Position numbers and translations under genes: made by a program. The notes beneath the pieces are model-generated. The model was not told the origin of the DNA, did not search any database, and saw only the letters and a program-made list of their open reading frames with translations. This document shows positions 1-9,689 of a stretch of 64,000 nt of DNA, one piece after another (the first letter of the stretch is position 1; each line of letters starts with the position of its first letter). The stretch comes from Nansenia antarctica (Eukaryota; Chordata; Actinopteri; Argentiniformes; Microstomatidae): positions 31,136,693 to 31,200,692 of the forward strand of contig OZ022349.1 in the NCBI GenBank assembly GCA_963989245.1, read 5' to 3'.

Positions 1-347
1 ACTTGTATCTTAATTGTCTACCATGAGCAATCTCTAATTAATTACTTTGGGATCAACCAATCTTGGCCACCGCCCATCATCAGGGAACCATTTATAACAC
101 GCGTTAAGATTTAGCTTGCAAATTCACACCTCACAATGCTTTCTTCAGCTGAACTTACTTCTGTGTGCTCTAAGCATATTTTTTCAACTGTTTATGAGAA
201 ATCATGGAAGACCAAGACGTCTTCGACGCACGAGAATACTGATGGAACAGCGTTGGGTATGTACGATCTTTACCGTTTCTTTTTACTTTTTCCTACTGCT
301 TTTATATTCATTCTATGCATGTTTATGTTTTTATATATGTTCTTATT

Positions 348-425
348 CCTGTTGTAAAGCACTTTGAGCTGCATTTCTTTTATGAACGGTGCTATATAAA
401 CAAAGCTTTACTTACTTATTACTTA
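348..425 (+). repeat. 3' tail of a dispersed LINE/SINE
   Basis: The stretch reads aaagcactttgagctgcat, then ggtgctatataaacaaag, then a short ttact-type tandem tail. This AAGCACTTT...GTGCTATATAAA pattern is the 3' end seen on many fish retroposons. Only about 75 bp is visible and no coding region accompanies it. The class (RTE/L2-type LINE or its SINE) is inferred; the upstream 350 bp show nothing I recognise. Confidence 0.4.
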
Positions 426-740
426 CGATTGACTGCAAAACGTTTTTAACCAAGCAACACAACATGCCTCAACGAGTAACCAACCTTTTACTTTTTATGG
501 AGTTATATCGATTTGTGTGTTGATTGTGTGATAATCTGTGTGCAGTACAATGCGTACACAGCGTAATTACGTGGTAATTAATGCTATCGTGCTATTAAAG
601 TGTTTGTTCCATATGCGTTTGGTTTGGGGGGATGGAGAAATTGCTTGGGGGATGGGGAATGGCGAAATGTCCCGCAGTAAATTCCTTCCTATTCAGACTA
701 AAAGATGTGAACGTATTTCCTTTTACAGACTGGTCATCCT

Positions 741-1757
741 ATGAAATACTGCAAGTTGAATCACCACCTGGCCATCCTGCGTGTGTGGTTTAATGTAGAG
801 GCCGAGCTGACACAGGATTTCCGCCTCAGCAGAAGAGCCATGCATGGTCTGCAGATGCTCCTACAGAGAGAACAGGATCATGGCTGGGGAAATCAAATGG
901 AAGTCCTTATTTATGTGTACTGGCTGGCTCATGGACTGTCCTATCTGATTGTATGCAGTGTGTTCAATGTTCCAAAATCCACAATCCACCGCGTCATCCA
1001 CAGAGTTGCACATTACATGTGGAACAACCTCAAGCGAGCCATCTATCTCCCACAGGCAGGAGAGCTTCATGCTGTTGGGCAAGGATTTGCCCTGCTATCA
1101 GGAAGCCCTGCCTTCAACAATGTTGTGGGTGCAATTGATGGCTGCTATATCAGGATCAAACCCCCTCTACTACACCGAATTGACTATTTGAATTATAAAG
1201 GATTATTTTCTATAAACATGCAGGCAATTTGTGATTCGAATGGGAAATTCCTTGACATCTTTGTAGGCTACCCGGGGTCGGTTCATGACACGCGCATCAT
1301 GAAGAACAGTACATTTTACAGGACCAGACAGTACCCTCCCAGGGGTTACATGCTTCTGGGTGATGGTGGCTATCTCTGTTTGGACACACCAATCAGCCTG
1401 ATCACACCGCACAGGGAACCCATTAATGGAGAAATACAGGGGCACTTCAATTATTCTCATTCCAGAGGCCGCAGCATCATAGAAAGGGCTTTTGGAATGA
1501 TGAAGACAAGATGGAGATCTACCCTGTTCAAAGCCTTGGAGGTTAAACCCACATTTGCACCTGTGGTTGTTGCGTCCTGTGCCTTTTTGCACAATGTGTG
1601 TCTCGATAATGGGGACATGCTGGAGCTAGATCCAGATGCACAGGACATGTTTGACCCCCAACCTCCCGGTGAGCCCCTAGCAGCTAACGAGACATCTGGG
1701 AATGCTACAAGGGACAGACTGGCTGCCTTGGTTTCGGGCCATGTGCAAGCACCATAG
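741..1757 (+). CDS. PIF/Harbinger transposase (HARBI1-like DDE nuclease)
   Basis: This is a nuclear DDE transposase that cuts and joins Harbinger DNA. The 338-residue product fits the usual 340-350. An HTH-like segment lies near residues 75-95 (FNVPKSTIHRVIHRV). The DDE_4-type core follows: D133 in VGAIDGCYI, D183 in YPGSVHDTRI and E248 in SIIERAFGMMKTRW, with LLGDGGY between them. All three acidic residues are present and the frame is open, so the protein could be active. The first ATG is at 741, but a splice acceptor (ttttacag) lies 11 bp upstream, so an upstream exon may supply more N-terminus. Its partner is the minus-strand Myb-like gene at 2272-3623, convergent and about 500 bp downstream. 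In known Harbinger elements that partner helps nuclear import and DNA binding. Confidence 0.9.
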   Translation: MKYCKLNHHLAILRVWFNVEAELTQDFRLSRRAMHGLQMLLQREQDHGWGNQMEVLIYVYWLAHGLSYLIVCSVFNVPKSTIHRVIHRVAHYMWNNLKRAIYLPQAGELHAVGQGFALLSGSPAFNNVVGAIDGCYIRIKPPLLHRIDYLNYKGLFSINMQAICDSNGKFLDIFVGYPGSVHDTRIMKNSTFYRTRQYPPRGYMLLGDGGYLCLDTPISLITPHREPINGEIQGHFNYSHSRGRSIIERAFGMMKTRWRSTLFKALEVKPTFAPVVVASCAFLHNVCLDNGDMLELDPDAQDMFDPQPPGEPLAANETSGNATRDRLAALVSGHVQAP

Positions 1758-2169
1758 TAGAATGCTGTTTGTGACCCAGAAATGTAGAATTGTATATAGT
1801 TCATATGTTGTTGCCATGTTGATACCATTTACAGCCATTTTAGGCTTGTTCTAATTTGTCAGATGCTGCAGAAGCAGAAGTCTTTGATTTCTTCATATAA
1901 AACATTTCTTTACTAAAATATCTGTCTTAGAATTTTGGATTTTTACTGTTTAGTTGTCTTGGGAACGTAGCTACTAACTAGCTACATGGAAAAATTTGGT
2001 TTTATTATATAACACAATCTATTATTCATGCTCACAATGAATCTACCAACAATTAGTTCGAAACAAACACTTTAATAAAATTAAGAGTAACAGTAAAACA
2101 TAAATACAAAAATATACAGACGAATAGCACAAACTGAAACAGAACTGTAAACAACTTGGGGCCTATTCC

Positions 2170-2226
2170 ATCAACTTTGCTAAAGGAAAATCCAGGAAAT
2201 AAGGACTTTCCTTTAGCAAAGTTGAT
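2170..2226. repeat. Perfect 20-bp inverted repeat between the two Harbinger genes
   Basis: Left arm atcaactttgctaaaggaaa (2170-2189) and right arm 2207-2226 are exact reverse complements separated by 17 bp. It lies between the convergent 3' ends of the transposase and the Myb-like gene, in both possible 3' UTRs. It could be a small embedded MITE or an RNA hairpin; the sequence alone does not decide. Confidence 0.75.
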
Positions 2227-2271
2227 TTTATCGGGTATTTTATCAACTAATTGTTTAAAAAGGGAGAGGAA

Positions 2272-3623
2272 TTATTTAGTATTTGCGTCATTTGTTGCGT
2301 GACGCTGTTGTTCTCGCTCCATATCCCTCTCTATGAGGGTCTGCAAGCTGGCCTTCCTCTTCTTCCTCCGCGGTGTTTGAGGGCTGGCTGGGGCGGAGGT
2401 GGAGGCTGAGGCTGAGGCTCTGGCTCTGGCTCTGGTTCCGGCGGGGGCTGAAGCGGGAGAGGCTGGGGCGGGGGCGGAGGCTGAGGCGGAGGGAGAGGCT
2501 GGGGCGGAGGGAGAGGCTGGGGCGGGGGCGGAGGCTGAGGTGGAGGGAGAGGCTGGGGCGGAGGCTGAGGCGGAGGGAGAGGCTGAGGTGGGGTTGGGCG
2601 TTTCCTGAAAGAAAAAAAACAACAAATGAGAAGGAAATACATGCCAGAAATTGATGAATTACTGTTGCATTACTTGGTAAATGTGATTGTATCTAATCTT
2701 CAAACCTTACCTTGAGACCAGTCTCCAATGAACTGACCACCACAGGCGGTTCAATTGATGGCCTAGCACCCAGCACATCGTGCATATTCAAGAAATACTG
2801 CCAGTTGGCAGCAGTAATTTCTCCCGCCTCAGTCCCAGACCCCGTTTTGGGAGTTTTCAACTCCTGCAATAAACACACATACATAAACACACACAATGTT
2901 AATAATGACAAGAATTACAAATAATGCTTTTATGCCTTTCTTACAGTCCACCTTCAGTATTCGTGATGGAAAAAAGGTTAAAGAGTACATCTAACCACAT
3001 TGCTCTCTGGTTACCCTATATTTTTTCTTTAGATTTTCCCATTTCTTGGATGCCTGCTGGGCGTTCATTATCCCCTCCAGGCCGACTTCTTTAATAAATG
3101 TCCTGTATCATAACAATAATAAAAAATAATGTAACAGAATGTAAAAAAATAAAAAAAATAAACATAGACGGTTGTATGCAGTAAAGCAACTTTAAAACAA
3201 ATGACTCACTCCCAGAGGGATTTTGCCGCTGATTTATTTTTCAGGAATTTCCCTTCGTTCTCACTGCGGTAGGTAATTAACTGCCTGGTTTGCTCAGGTG
3301 TCCCTAATGACAGAACATAGTTGTATCATTGTTCAGAATCAAAAGAAAGCAATTCTGGAATTTTTATTAAATGTCGGTAGTCGTATATAGTTACATTTTG
3401 GCATCAAGATGTCAAGCACAAATCAGCCATAACACAATAATCCATCATCAGCATACTAGCATTACAATATAAAACTAATATAAACTAGACATAAAACTAG
3501 ACATTACAAAACGATGGTCATAACGTTTTATAAACTTCATTAACGAAGTAAATACTTACATTTGTGGTACTCTTTCTTTGGGATTGCCATCTCTCTTCTC
3601 TCTTCAGTAACTCTCTCTGCCAT
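2272..3623 (-). CDS. Harbinger Myb/SANT-like DNA-binding protein, five exons
   Basis: The coding sequence joins 3623-3560, 3303-3210, 3102-3015, 2863-2711 and 2604-2272. Every junction is GT-AG and phases match (1, 2, 0, 0). The total is 732 nt, 243 residues, with no internal stop. Residues about 15-85 form a Myb/SANT-like domain: KKEYHKWTPEQTRQLITYRS, then KSAAKSLWE, then ASKKWENLKKKYR, a tryptophan-spaced helical pattern typical of Harbinger ORF2 and NAIF1-like proteins. A GTEAGEITAANWQYFLNMHDV segment (residues 92-112) follows. Exon 5 is a Pro/Ala/Ser-rich tract of about 75 residues, ending in a basic RRKKRK run and a charged LIERDMEREQQRH tail. The Pro/Ala tract comes from a GAGGCTGGGGCGG minisatellite (2395-2590). 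The family role is to recruit the transposase to DNA and the nucleus; that role here is inferred from family and from the neighbouring transposase. Confidence 0.85.
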
Positions 3624-3639
3624 CTTCTCTTATCTCTCG

Positions 3640-4281
3640 CCGTTATTGGATTAGTGGTATGGTCGTTTTTATACATGATACGCAAGGCATTATGGCATAA
3701 GGAGCCAATTAACCAACGGGTGCCATGATGGCAGTCTGCACTGGAGCGGTAAAACCAATTAAACAACTTGTAGCTAAATTGTAGTTAAATGTCGGGTGTC
3801 ATATGTTATCAGACATGAAGGAAATATGTCAATATGTGCGCCTGTCATGCCACGTTAGACACAGCACATCATAATACTAGTGTTTTTTTTATGCTTGTTA
3901 TAAAGAAAAGGTGTATAATGCATTGAAATGACATTAAATTATATAACCCATCAACAATATTACATAATAACAACTGCTCGGATTAGATTGCCGATTGTTT
4001 TGGTATAATAACAACCATAGTGTCATATACCACCAAGGGGGGGGGGGGGGGGGGGGGATTCACGCCTATCATGCTTGTCAAACACCACAGGTAATAATTT
4101 ATTTCTAAATAAACATGATTGTACATCTCTGAAATGTGAATCGCGCACCGATGTATTTCTTTTTTTTTTATAACATTTTTTATTCCAGTATAGTGTAGAT
4201 GTCATGTACATTGAAAAAGGCATGAATATTTTCTGTTTTTCTCCCTGCCCTCCACCCACCCCTCCCTCTCAAACATGTCTG

Positions 4282-4330
<49 letters not shown>
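3640..4330. other. Non-coding stretch with poly-G and TA repeats
   Basis: No gene is visible. The stretch holds a pure G run at about 4038-4058 and the beginning of a TA microsatellite from about 4286. The right terminus of the Harbinger element should lie near 3.65-3.85 kb, but I could not pair it with a left terminus. Confidence 0.5.
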
Positions 4331-4337
<7 letters not shown>

Positions 4338-4387
4338 TAGATGGACAAATCTATATATATATATATATAGATTTGTCCATCTAGCCA
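4286..4387. repeat. TA microsatellite ending in a 54-bp perfect palindrome
   Basis: A (TA)n run of about 48 bp is followed by an exact palindrome from 4334 to 4387. The outer arms are tggctagatggacaaatc and its complement, and the core is alternating TA. The left and right 27-mers are exact reverse complements with no spacer. Confidence 0.85.
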
Positions 4388-4399
4388 CACACACATATA

Positions 4400-4735
4400 A
4401 ACAAGTTACCAATTTTACCAACAATTTAGTGAGTAGATAAAAAAAACTAATATCTGTATGGTAGTAAAAAACATAAAAAAAACGTTAAGTAAAGAAATAG
4501 ATTAAAAAAATATATATATAAGAAATTATATATTTTAAAAATATATTCATACATACATACATACATGTATACATACATACATATACACGAAAACATAATA
4601 ATAATAAAATGTAGAAAAAATTGGGGGGGAAATAATATCATAAGGAATTCTGCTAGGTTGTATAAATGATGTAGTAGGAGATTGCTGCTTACATAGTCAT
4701 ATTCAGGCGTCAGATAATGAGCTACAATATATTCA
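4400..4735. other. AT-rich non-coding DNA
   Basis: This stretch contains A runs and a (CATA)n tract near 4550-4590. No gene, RNA or element terminus is recognised. Confidence 0.5.
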
Positions 4736-4760
4736 TAGGTACAAGGTACCCCGCCCCAAG

Positions 4761-5922
4761 GTTCAAGAGGCAGAGGCGAGGCTGCGTCACAGGAGCTTGG
4801 TGGGAGTGGTCACACGAGGTCGAGCTGGGCTTGGATCCTTTCCAACTCCCCAAATGAACACCAGGGGGAAGGAAAAGCGCCGCCTTGTTCAGGAGGAGGT
4901 GAGAGCAGCAGTGGAGGAGACAAGAACCTGCAAGGCAGTGGGAATAAAGCAACAGGGAGCTTGGACGAGATGGGAGAATGCGATTGAGAGGAAGGTGACC
5001 TGGGCTGAGCTTTGGAAAGCCGAGCCTCACCGCATCAAATTCCTCATCCAGGCAGTCTATGATGTGCTTCCAAGCCCGTCAAATCTGCACACATGGGGCA
5101 TAGCAGAGACACCAGCATGCCAACTGTGTTCCAAGCGAGGAACCCTGGAACACATCCTCAGCTGCTGTACAAGGGCCCTTGGAGATGGACGGTACAGGTG
5201 GAGGCATGACCAAGTCCTGAAGACCATTGCTGAAGCCATCAGCGCAGGACTTGTGTGGGCAAAGCAGTTCCGACCCTCCAAGAAAACCATCGCCTTTGTC
5301 AGAGCTGGGGAGCAGCCAACCCCTGCCAGGAAAACATCTGCAGGCATCTTGACCTCTGCAAGAGACTGGCAGCTTTTGGTTGACCTTGAACATCAGCTGA
5401 AGTTCCCCAGCCACATTGTAGTCACCACCCTGCGACCAGACATTGTTCTCTTGTCTGAGTCCAACAGGCAAGCAGTGCTGCTGGAACTGACAGTCCGTGG
5501 GAAGACCGCTTGGAAGAAGCCTTTGAGAAGAAGCTCTCCAAGTACGCGGGACTGGTCAGTGACTGCCAGCAGGCTGGTTGGAGAGCGAGGTGTTTCCCAG
5601 TAGAGGTTGGTTGCAGGGGATTTGCAGCCCGTTCCTTGGCCAGAGCCTTCAGCAGTTTGGGCATCGATGGAGGGAGAAAGAGGAGAGCCATCCGCAGTAC
5701 CACCAATGCGGCAGAGAGAGCCTCTAGATGGCTGTGGCTCAAAAGAGGAGAGCCATGGAGTCATGGTAGCTAGTTAGCCATCTGGACACAAGCTGGGGTC
5801 TGATCAGCCCCGGCTGGGTCACCTGGAGGAGGGTGTATGATGTTGAAAGACCCGAAACGCCCGATGATTCCAGGAACATCACTGAAGAGGTGTCCAGAGG
5901 CATCAGTAGATGTATGTACACA
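4761..5922 (+). pseudogene. 5'-truncated, frameshifted copy of the RLE non-LTR retroelement
   Basis: This is nearly identical to 8395-9485 of the full element that follows. It starts at gttcaagagg inside the ORF and runs through the zinc knuckle (CQLC...H...CC), the RPD endonuclease motif, the stop codon and the 3' UTR, ending at gtatgtacaca. One C is missing near 5492 (cagtccgtggg against cagtcccgtggg in the full copy), which shifts the frame inside the endonuclease domain. It keeps a 72-bp segment (SLVGVVTRGRAGLGSFP... in translation, about 4794-4865) that the downstream full copy lacks. 5' truncation is the usual product of target-primed reverse transcription. The next copy begins immediately downstream in the same orientation. 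Confidence 0.85.
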
Positions 5923-6087
5923 GCGAACCCCCTGAGTCATCAGTGACAGCCAGGAAAGACTGGATGACAACCATGAAGAGTGTGGTGACTACTGGAGAGT
6001 CAGTGACAGCTCCGAGAGACGGCGACCGGGGGCAGAACGGGCTGGCAACCCAATCTGTGTCCTGAGGAGGACCCCAAAAAAGCTACA
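5923..6087 (+). other. 5' leader of the full RLE retroelement
   Basis: This 165-bp sequence lies between the 3' end of the truncated copy and the ATG of the full ORF. It has no ORF. It contains two related gtcagtgacagc boxes (5938-5950 and 6000-6011). It is taken as 5' UTR because the ORF opens immediately after it; where the element truly begins is inferred. Confidence 0.5.
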
Positions 6088-9000
6088 ATGAACTTAATGG
6101 AAAAATACCCCCAGGGGTGCCCGAGAGGGGGGGAGGATGAGCACCCCAGTCGGACGGACACAACGGCAACAGACTTAGATAATGGACAAACGACTATGAG
6201 CAAGCAGTGTACATGCGGTAAAATCTGCAAGAACATCCATGGCTTAAAGATCCACCGAGCGAGGATGAAATGCCCGTTAGGAGTAGAAGCAACACAACGC
6301 ACAGGTGTTCAACCTGGTGAGACGCAGGAGGTGCCAGGCCCGGAGTCACCCCATAGTGCCCAGAACCTCCAAGTGTTGCAGTCTAACCCCTCGAGCATCA
6401 AGTCCGACCGGAGGCGGATCAAATGGCCAGCAGCTAGCATGACTTCACTGTGGAAGCAGTTCGATGACGATGTCGACCAAATTCTGGAGGTAACGGTGAA
6501 GGGCGAGGCTGACAGGAAGCTACAGGCGATGACAACAATCATTGTCAGCATTGCAGCTGAACGGTTCGGCGTGGAGGAGAAGAAAAGCTCCGGAACATCT
6601 TACGTAAAGAACCAAAGAGCTGCAAAAATCCATAACATCAGGCAGGAGATGAAAGCGCTGAAGTCCCAGTACAAGGTGGCAGGAGAGGAGGAACGCACTG
6701 GCCTGGCCCAGCTAATGTGCATCCTACGGAAAAACATCAGGATTCTCCGCCGGGCTGAGTGGCATCGGAGGCGGCGGCGTGAGAGGGCACGTAAACGTGC
6801 TGCATTCATAGCCAACCCCTTCAAGTTCATGAAGGATTTGCTCGGGCAGAAGCGCAGTGGCAAACTGGCCTCCTCGCAGGAAGAGATAGACCATCATCTG
6901 AAGCAGACGTACAGCGATCCCGCAAGAGAGCAGGAGTTGGGAGAGTGCAACATCCTCATAGACCCCCCTGAACCGGAAGAGCAATTCGACATGTCGGAGC
7001 TGCAGCTGAAGGAAGTCAGGGAGGTTGTCCGCAAAGCAAGGGCAAGCTCTGCTCCAGGACCGAGTGGCACTTCATACAAAGTGTACAAGAACTGTCCCAA
7101 ACTCCTGCTGCGTCTGTGGAAAATCCTGCGAGTTTTCTGGAGAAGGGGGAGGATACCTGAACAATGGAGAGTGGCTGAAGGGGTTTGGATCCCGAAGGAG
7201 GAAAACTCCACTCAGCTAGACCAGTTCCGCATCATCTCCCTGCTGTGTGTTGAGGCAAAGGTTTTCTTCAGCACTGTTTCCAGACGGCTGTGTACCTACC
7301 TGGCAAAGAACACCTACATCGATACATCCGTCCAGAAGGGCGGTGTGTCAGGAATGCCAGGTTGTCTGGAGCATACCGGCGTGGTGACACAGCTCATTCG
7401 GGAGGCCCGAGAGAACAAAGGCAACCTGTCAGTGTTGTGGCTTGACCTGGCAAATGCATTCGGCTCCATTCCACACAAGCTGGTTCAGTTCACCTTGACG
7501 AAGCATCATGTCCCCAGCAGGTGTAGAGACCTCATCGCTGATTACTACAGCAATTTCAGGATGAGGGTCTCTTCAGGAGCAATAACATCCAGTTGGCACA
7601 AGGTGGAGATCGGTATCATCACAGGATGCACTATCTCTGTAACACTGTTCTCCCTAGCCATGAACATGCTCACCAAGTCTGCTGAGCCAGAGTGCAGAGG
7701 GCCCCGAACGAATTCCGGACAACGGCAACCACCCATCAGGGCATTCATGGATGACCTCACAGTCACGACAGAATCAGTCCCAGGCTGCCGGTGGATTCTG
7801 AAGGGACTCGAAAAGCTAGTGGAGTGGGCCCGGATGCGTTTCAAACCCGCCAAATCAAGATCGATGGTGCTGAGGAAAGGGAAAGTGGAGGACAAGTTCC
7901 GGTTTACCATCACAGGCACAGCCATCCCAACTATCACAGAGAAGCCAGTCAAGAGCTTGGGCAAGGTTTTTGACTGCTCTCTGAGAGACACAATATCCAT
8001 CCAGTCGACCTGCACTGAGTTGGATGGCTGGCTGAAATCCGTGGACAAGTCAGGCCTACCCGGGAAGTTTAAAGCCTGGGTTTACCAACATGGCATTCTT
8101 CCCAGGATCCTGTGGCCCCTCATTGTCTATGCGGTCCCTATCTCAACAGTGGAGACCTTAGAGAGGAGTGTCAGCAACCACCTCCGGAGATGGCTTGGAT
8201 TACCAAGGAGTTTGAGCAGCACCGCACTCTATGGGAACACCAACAAACTGCAACTGCCCTTCAAATCCTTGGAGGAGGAATTCAAGGTGACAAGAGCCAG
8301 AGAAGTGGTTCAGTACAGGGACTCAAGTGATCCGAAGGTGGCTAATGCAGGGATCCAAGTGAGGACTGGCAGGAAGTGGAGGGCAGAGGAAGCTGTTCAA
8401 GAGGCAGAGACGAGGCTGCGTCACAGGGGGAAGGAAAAGCGCCGCCTTGTTCAGGAGGAGGTGAGAGCAGCAGTGGAGGAGACAAGAACCTGCAAGGCAG
8501 TGGGAATGAAGCAACAGGGAGCTTGGACGAGATGGGAGAATGCGATTGAGAGGAAGGTGACCTGGGCTGAGCTTTGGAAAGCCGAGCCTCACCGCATCAA
8601 ATTCCTCATCCAGGCAGTCTATGATGTGCTTCCAAGCCCGTCAAATCTGCACACATGGGGCATAGCAGAGACACCAGCATGCCAACTGTGTTCCAAGCGA
8701 GGAACCCTGGAACACATCCTCAGCTGCTGTACAAGGGCCCTTGGAGATGGACGGTACAGGTGGAGGCATGACCAAGTCCTGAAGACCATTGCTGAAGCCA
8801 TCAGCGCAGGACTTGTGTGGGCAAAGCAGTTCCGACCCTCCAAGAAAACCATCGCCTTTGTCAGAGCTGGGGAGCAGCCAACCCCTGCCAGGAAAACATC
8901 TGCAGGCATCTTGACCTCTGCAAGAGACTGGCAGCTTTTGGTTGACCTTGAACATCAGCTGAAGTTCCCCAGCCACATTGTAGTCACCACCCTGCGACCA

Positions 9001-9336
9001 GACATTGTTCTCTTGTCTGAGTCCACCAGGCAAGCAGTGCTGCTGGAACTGACAGTCCCGTGGGAAGACCGCTTGGAAGAAGCCTTTGAGAGGAAGCTCT
9101 CCAAGTACGCGGGACTGGTCAGTGACTGCCAGCAGGCTGGTTGGAGAGCGAGGTGTTTCCCAGTAGAGGTTGGTTGCAGGGGATTTGCAGCCCGTTCCTT
9201 GGCCAGAGCCTTCAGCAGTTTGGGCATCGATGGAGAGAGAAAGAGGAGAGCCATCCGCAGTACCACCAATGCGGCAGAGAGAGCCTCTAGATGGCTGTGG
9301 CTCAAAAGAGGAGAGCCATGGAGTCATGGTAGCTAG
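6088..9336 (+). CDS. Non-LTR retrotransposon polyprotein with RT and restriction-like endonuclease
   Basis: One uninterrupted 1082-codon ORF. N-terminal zinc finger: C43, C47, H56, C62 within CTCGKICKNIHGLKIHRARM. The RT region spans roughly 300-700: motif A LWLDLANAFGSIP with D453; motif B reads TGCTISVTLF at 512-521, unlike the usual QGxPLSP; motif C is FMDDL with D555/D556 rather than YADD. C-terminal R2-type knuckle C865-x2-C868-x7-H876-x4-C881. Endonuclease: RPD at 970-972, then LLELTVPWE with E987, the PD...E arrangement of restriction-like endonucleases. The layout (finger, RT, knuckle, RLE) is that of R2/NeSL-type elements that copy RNA at a nicked target site. I recognise the family as widespread in fish and marine invertebrates but do not assign a clade name. 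Relative to the truncated copy, 24 codons are missing after RLRHR (about residue 787), in frame. Both metal-binding aspartates remain, so activity is possible. Confidence 0.85.
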   Translation: MNLMEKYPQGCPRGGEDEHPSRTDTTATDLDNGQTTMSKQCTCGKICKNIHGLKIHRARMKCPLGVEATQRTGVQPGETQEVPGPESPHSAQNLQVLQSNPSSIKSDRRRIKWPAASMTSLWKQFDDDVDQILEVTVKGEADRKLQAMTTIIVSIAAERFGVEEKKSSGTSYVKNQRAAKIHNIRQEMKALKSQYKVAGEEERTGLAQLMCILRKNIRILRRAEWHRRRRRERARKRAAFIANPFKFMKDLLGQKRSGKLASSQEEIDHHLKQTYSDPAREQELGECNILIDPPEPEEQFDMSELQLKEVREVVRKARASSAPGPSGTSYKVYKNCPKLLLRLWKILRVFWRRGRIPEQWRVAEGVWIPKEENSTQLDQFRIISLLCVEAKVFFSTVSRRLCTYLAKNTYIDTSVQKGGVSGMPGCLEHTGVVTQLIREARENKGNLSVLWLDLANAFGSIPHKLVQFTLTKHHVPSRCRDLIADYYSNFRMRVSSGAITSSWHKVEIGIITGCTISVTLFSLAMNMLTKSAEPECRGPRTNSGQRQPPIRAFMDDLTVTTESVPGCRWILKGLEKLVEWARMRFKPAKSRSMVLRKGKVEDKFRFTITGTAIPTITEKPVKSLGKVFDCSLRDTISIQSTCTELDGWLKSVDKSGLPGKFKAWVYQHGILPRILWPLIVYAVPISTVETLERSVSNHLRRWLGLPRSLSSTALYGNTNKLQLPFKSLEEEFKVTRAREVVQYRDSSDPKVANAGIQVRTGRKWRAEEAVQEAETRLRHRGKEKRRLVQEEVRAAVEETRTCKAVGMKQQGAWTRWENAIERKVTWAELWKAEPHRIKFLIQAVYDVLPSPSNLHTWGIAETPACQLCSKRGTLEHILSCCTRALGDGRYRWRHDQVLKTIAEAISAGLVWAKQFRPSKKTIAFVRAGEQPTPARKTSAGILTSARDWQLLVDLEHQLKFPSHIVVTTLRPDIVLLSESTRQAVLLELTVPWEDRLEEAFERKLSKYAGLVSDCQQAGWRARCFPVEVGCRGFAARSLARAFSSLGIDGERKRRAIRSTTNAAERASRWLWLKRGEPWSHGS

Positions 9337-9485
9337 TTAGCCATCTGGACACAAGCTGGGGTCTGATCAGCCCCGGCTGGGTCACCTGGAGGAGGGTGTA
9401 TGATGTTGAAAGACCCGAAACGCCCGATGATTCCAGGAACATCACTGAAGATGTGTCCAGAGGCATCAGTAGATGTATGTACACA
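9337..9485 (+). other. 3' UTR of the RLE retroelement
   Basis: This 149-bp stretch after the TAG stop is shared almost base for base with 5774-5922 of the upstream copy. Both end at gtatgtacaca with no poly-A tail, which marks the element's 3' boundary. Confidence 0.75.
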
Positions 9486-9689
9486 ACAGGTAAGTTAGTG
9501 TCAGTTTTATTTGGAAACGTCATGGTCTCAGAGGCCAAGGCAGACAACAAAAGCATCAGTTTGTAGGAAGTGCTGTCAGGTTCTAAAAATATGTAATGAA
9601 CGGTTGCCAGTGCAAGTAGAATTTTTTTGTTGAACCTCTAAGCGTGAACTTAATCTTTTCTAACTTTAGGAAGTGCATTATGTCTGTAA

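Noticed and set aside
2373..2654. Arg/Leu-rich and Ala/Glu-rich ORFs on the plus strand
   Set aside because: They are translations of the GAGGCTGGGGCGG minisatellite; the real gene is exon 5 of the minus-strand Myb-like gene.
8641..9327. 228-codon minus-strand ORF opposite the RLE retroelement
   Set aside because: It mirrors the sense coding frame, with no domain, and a similar shadow appears in the truncated copy.
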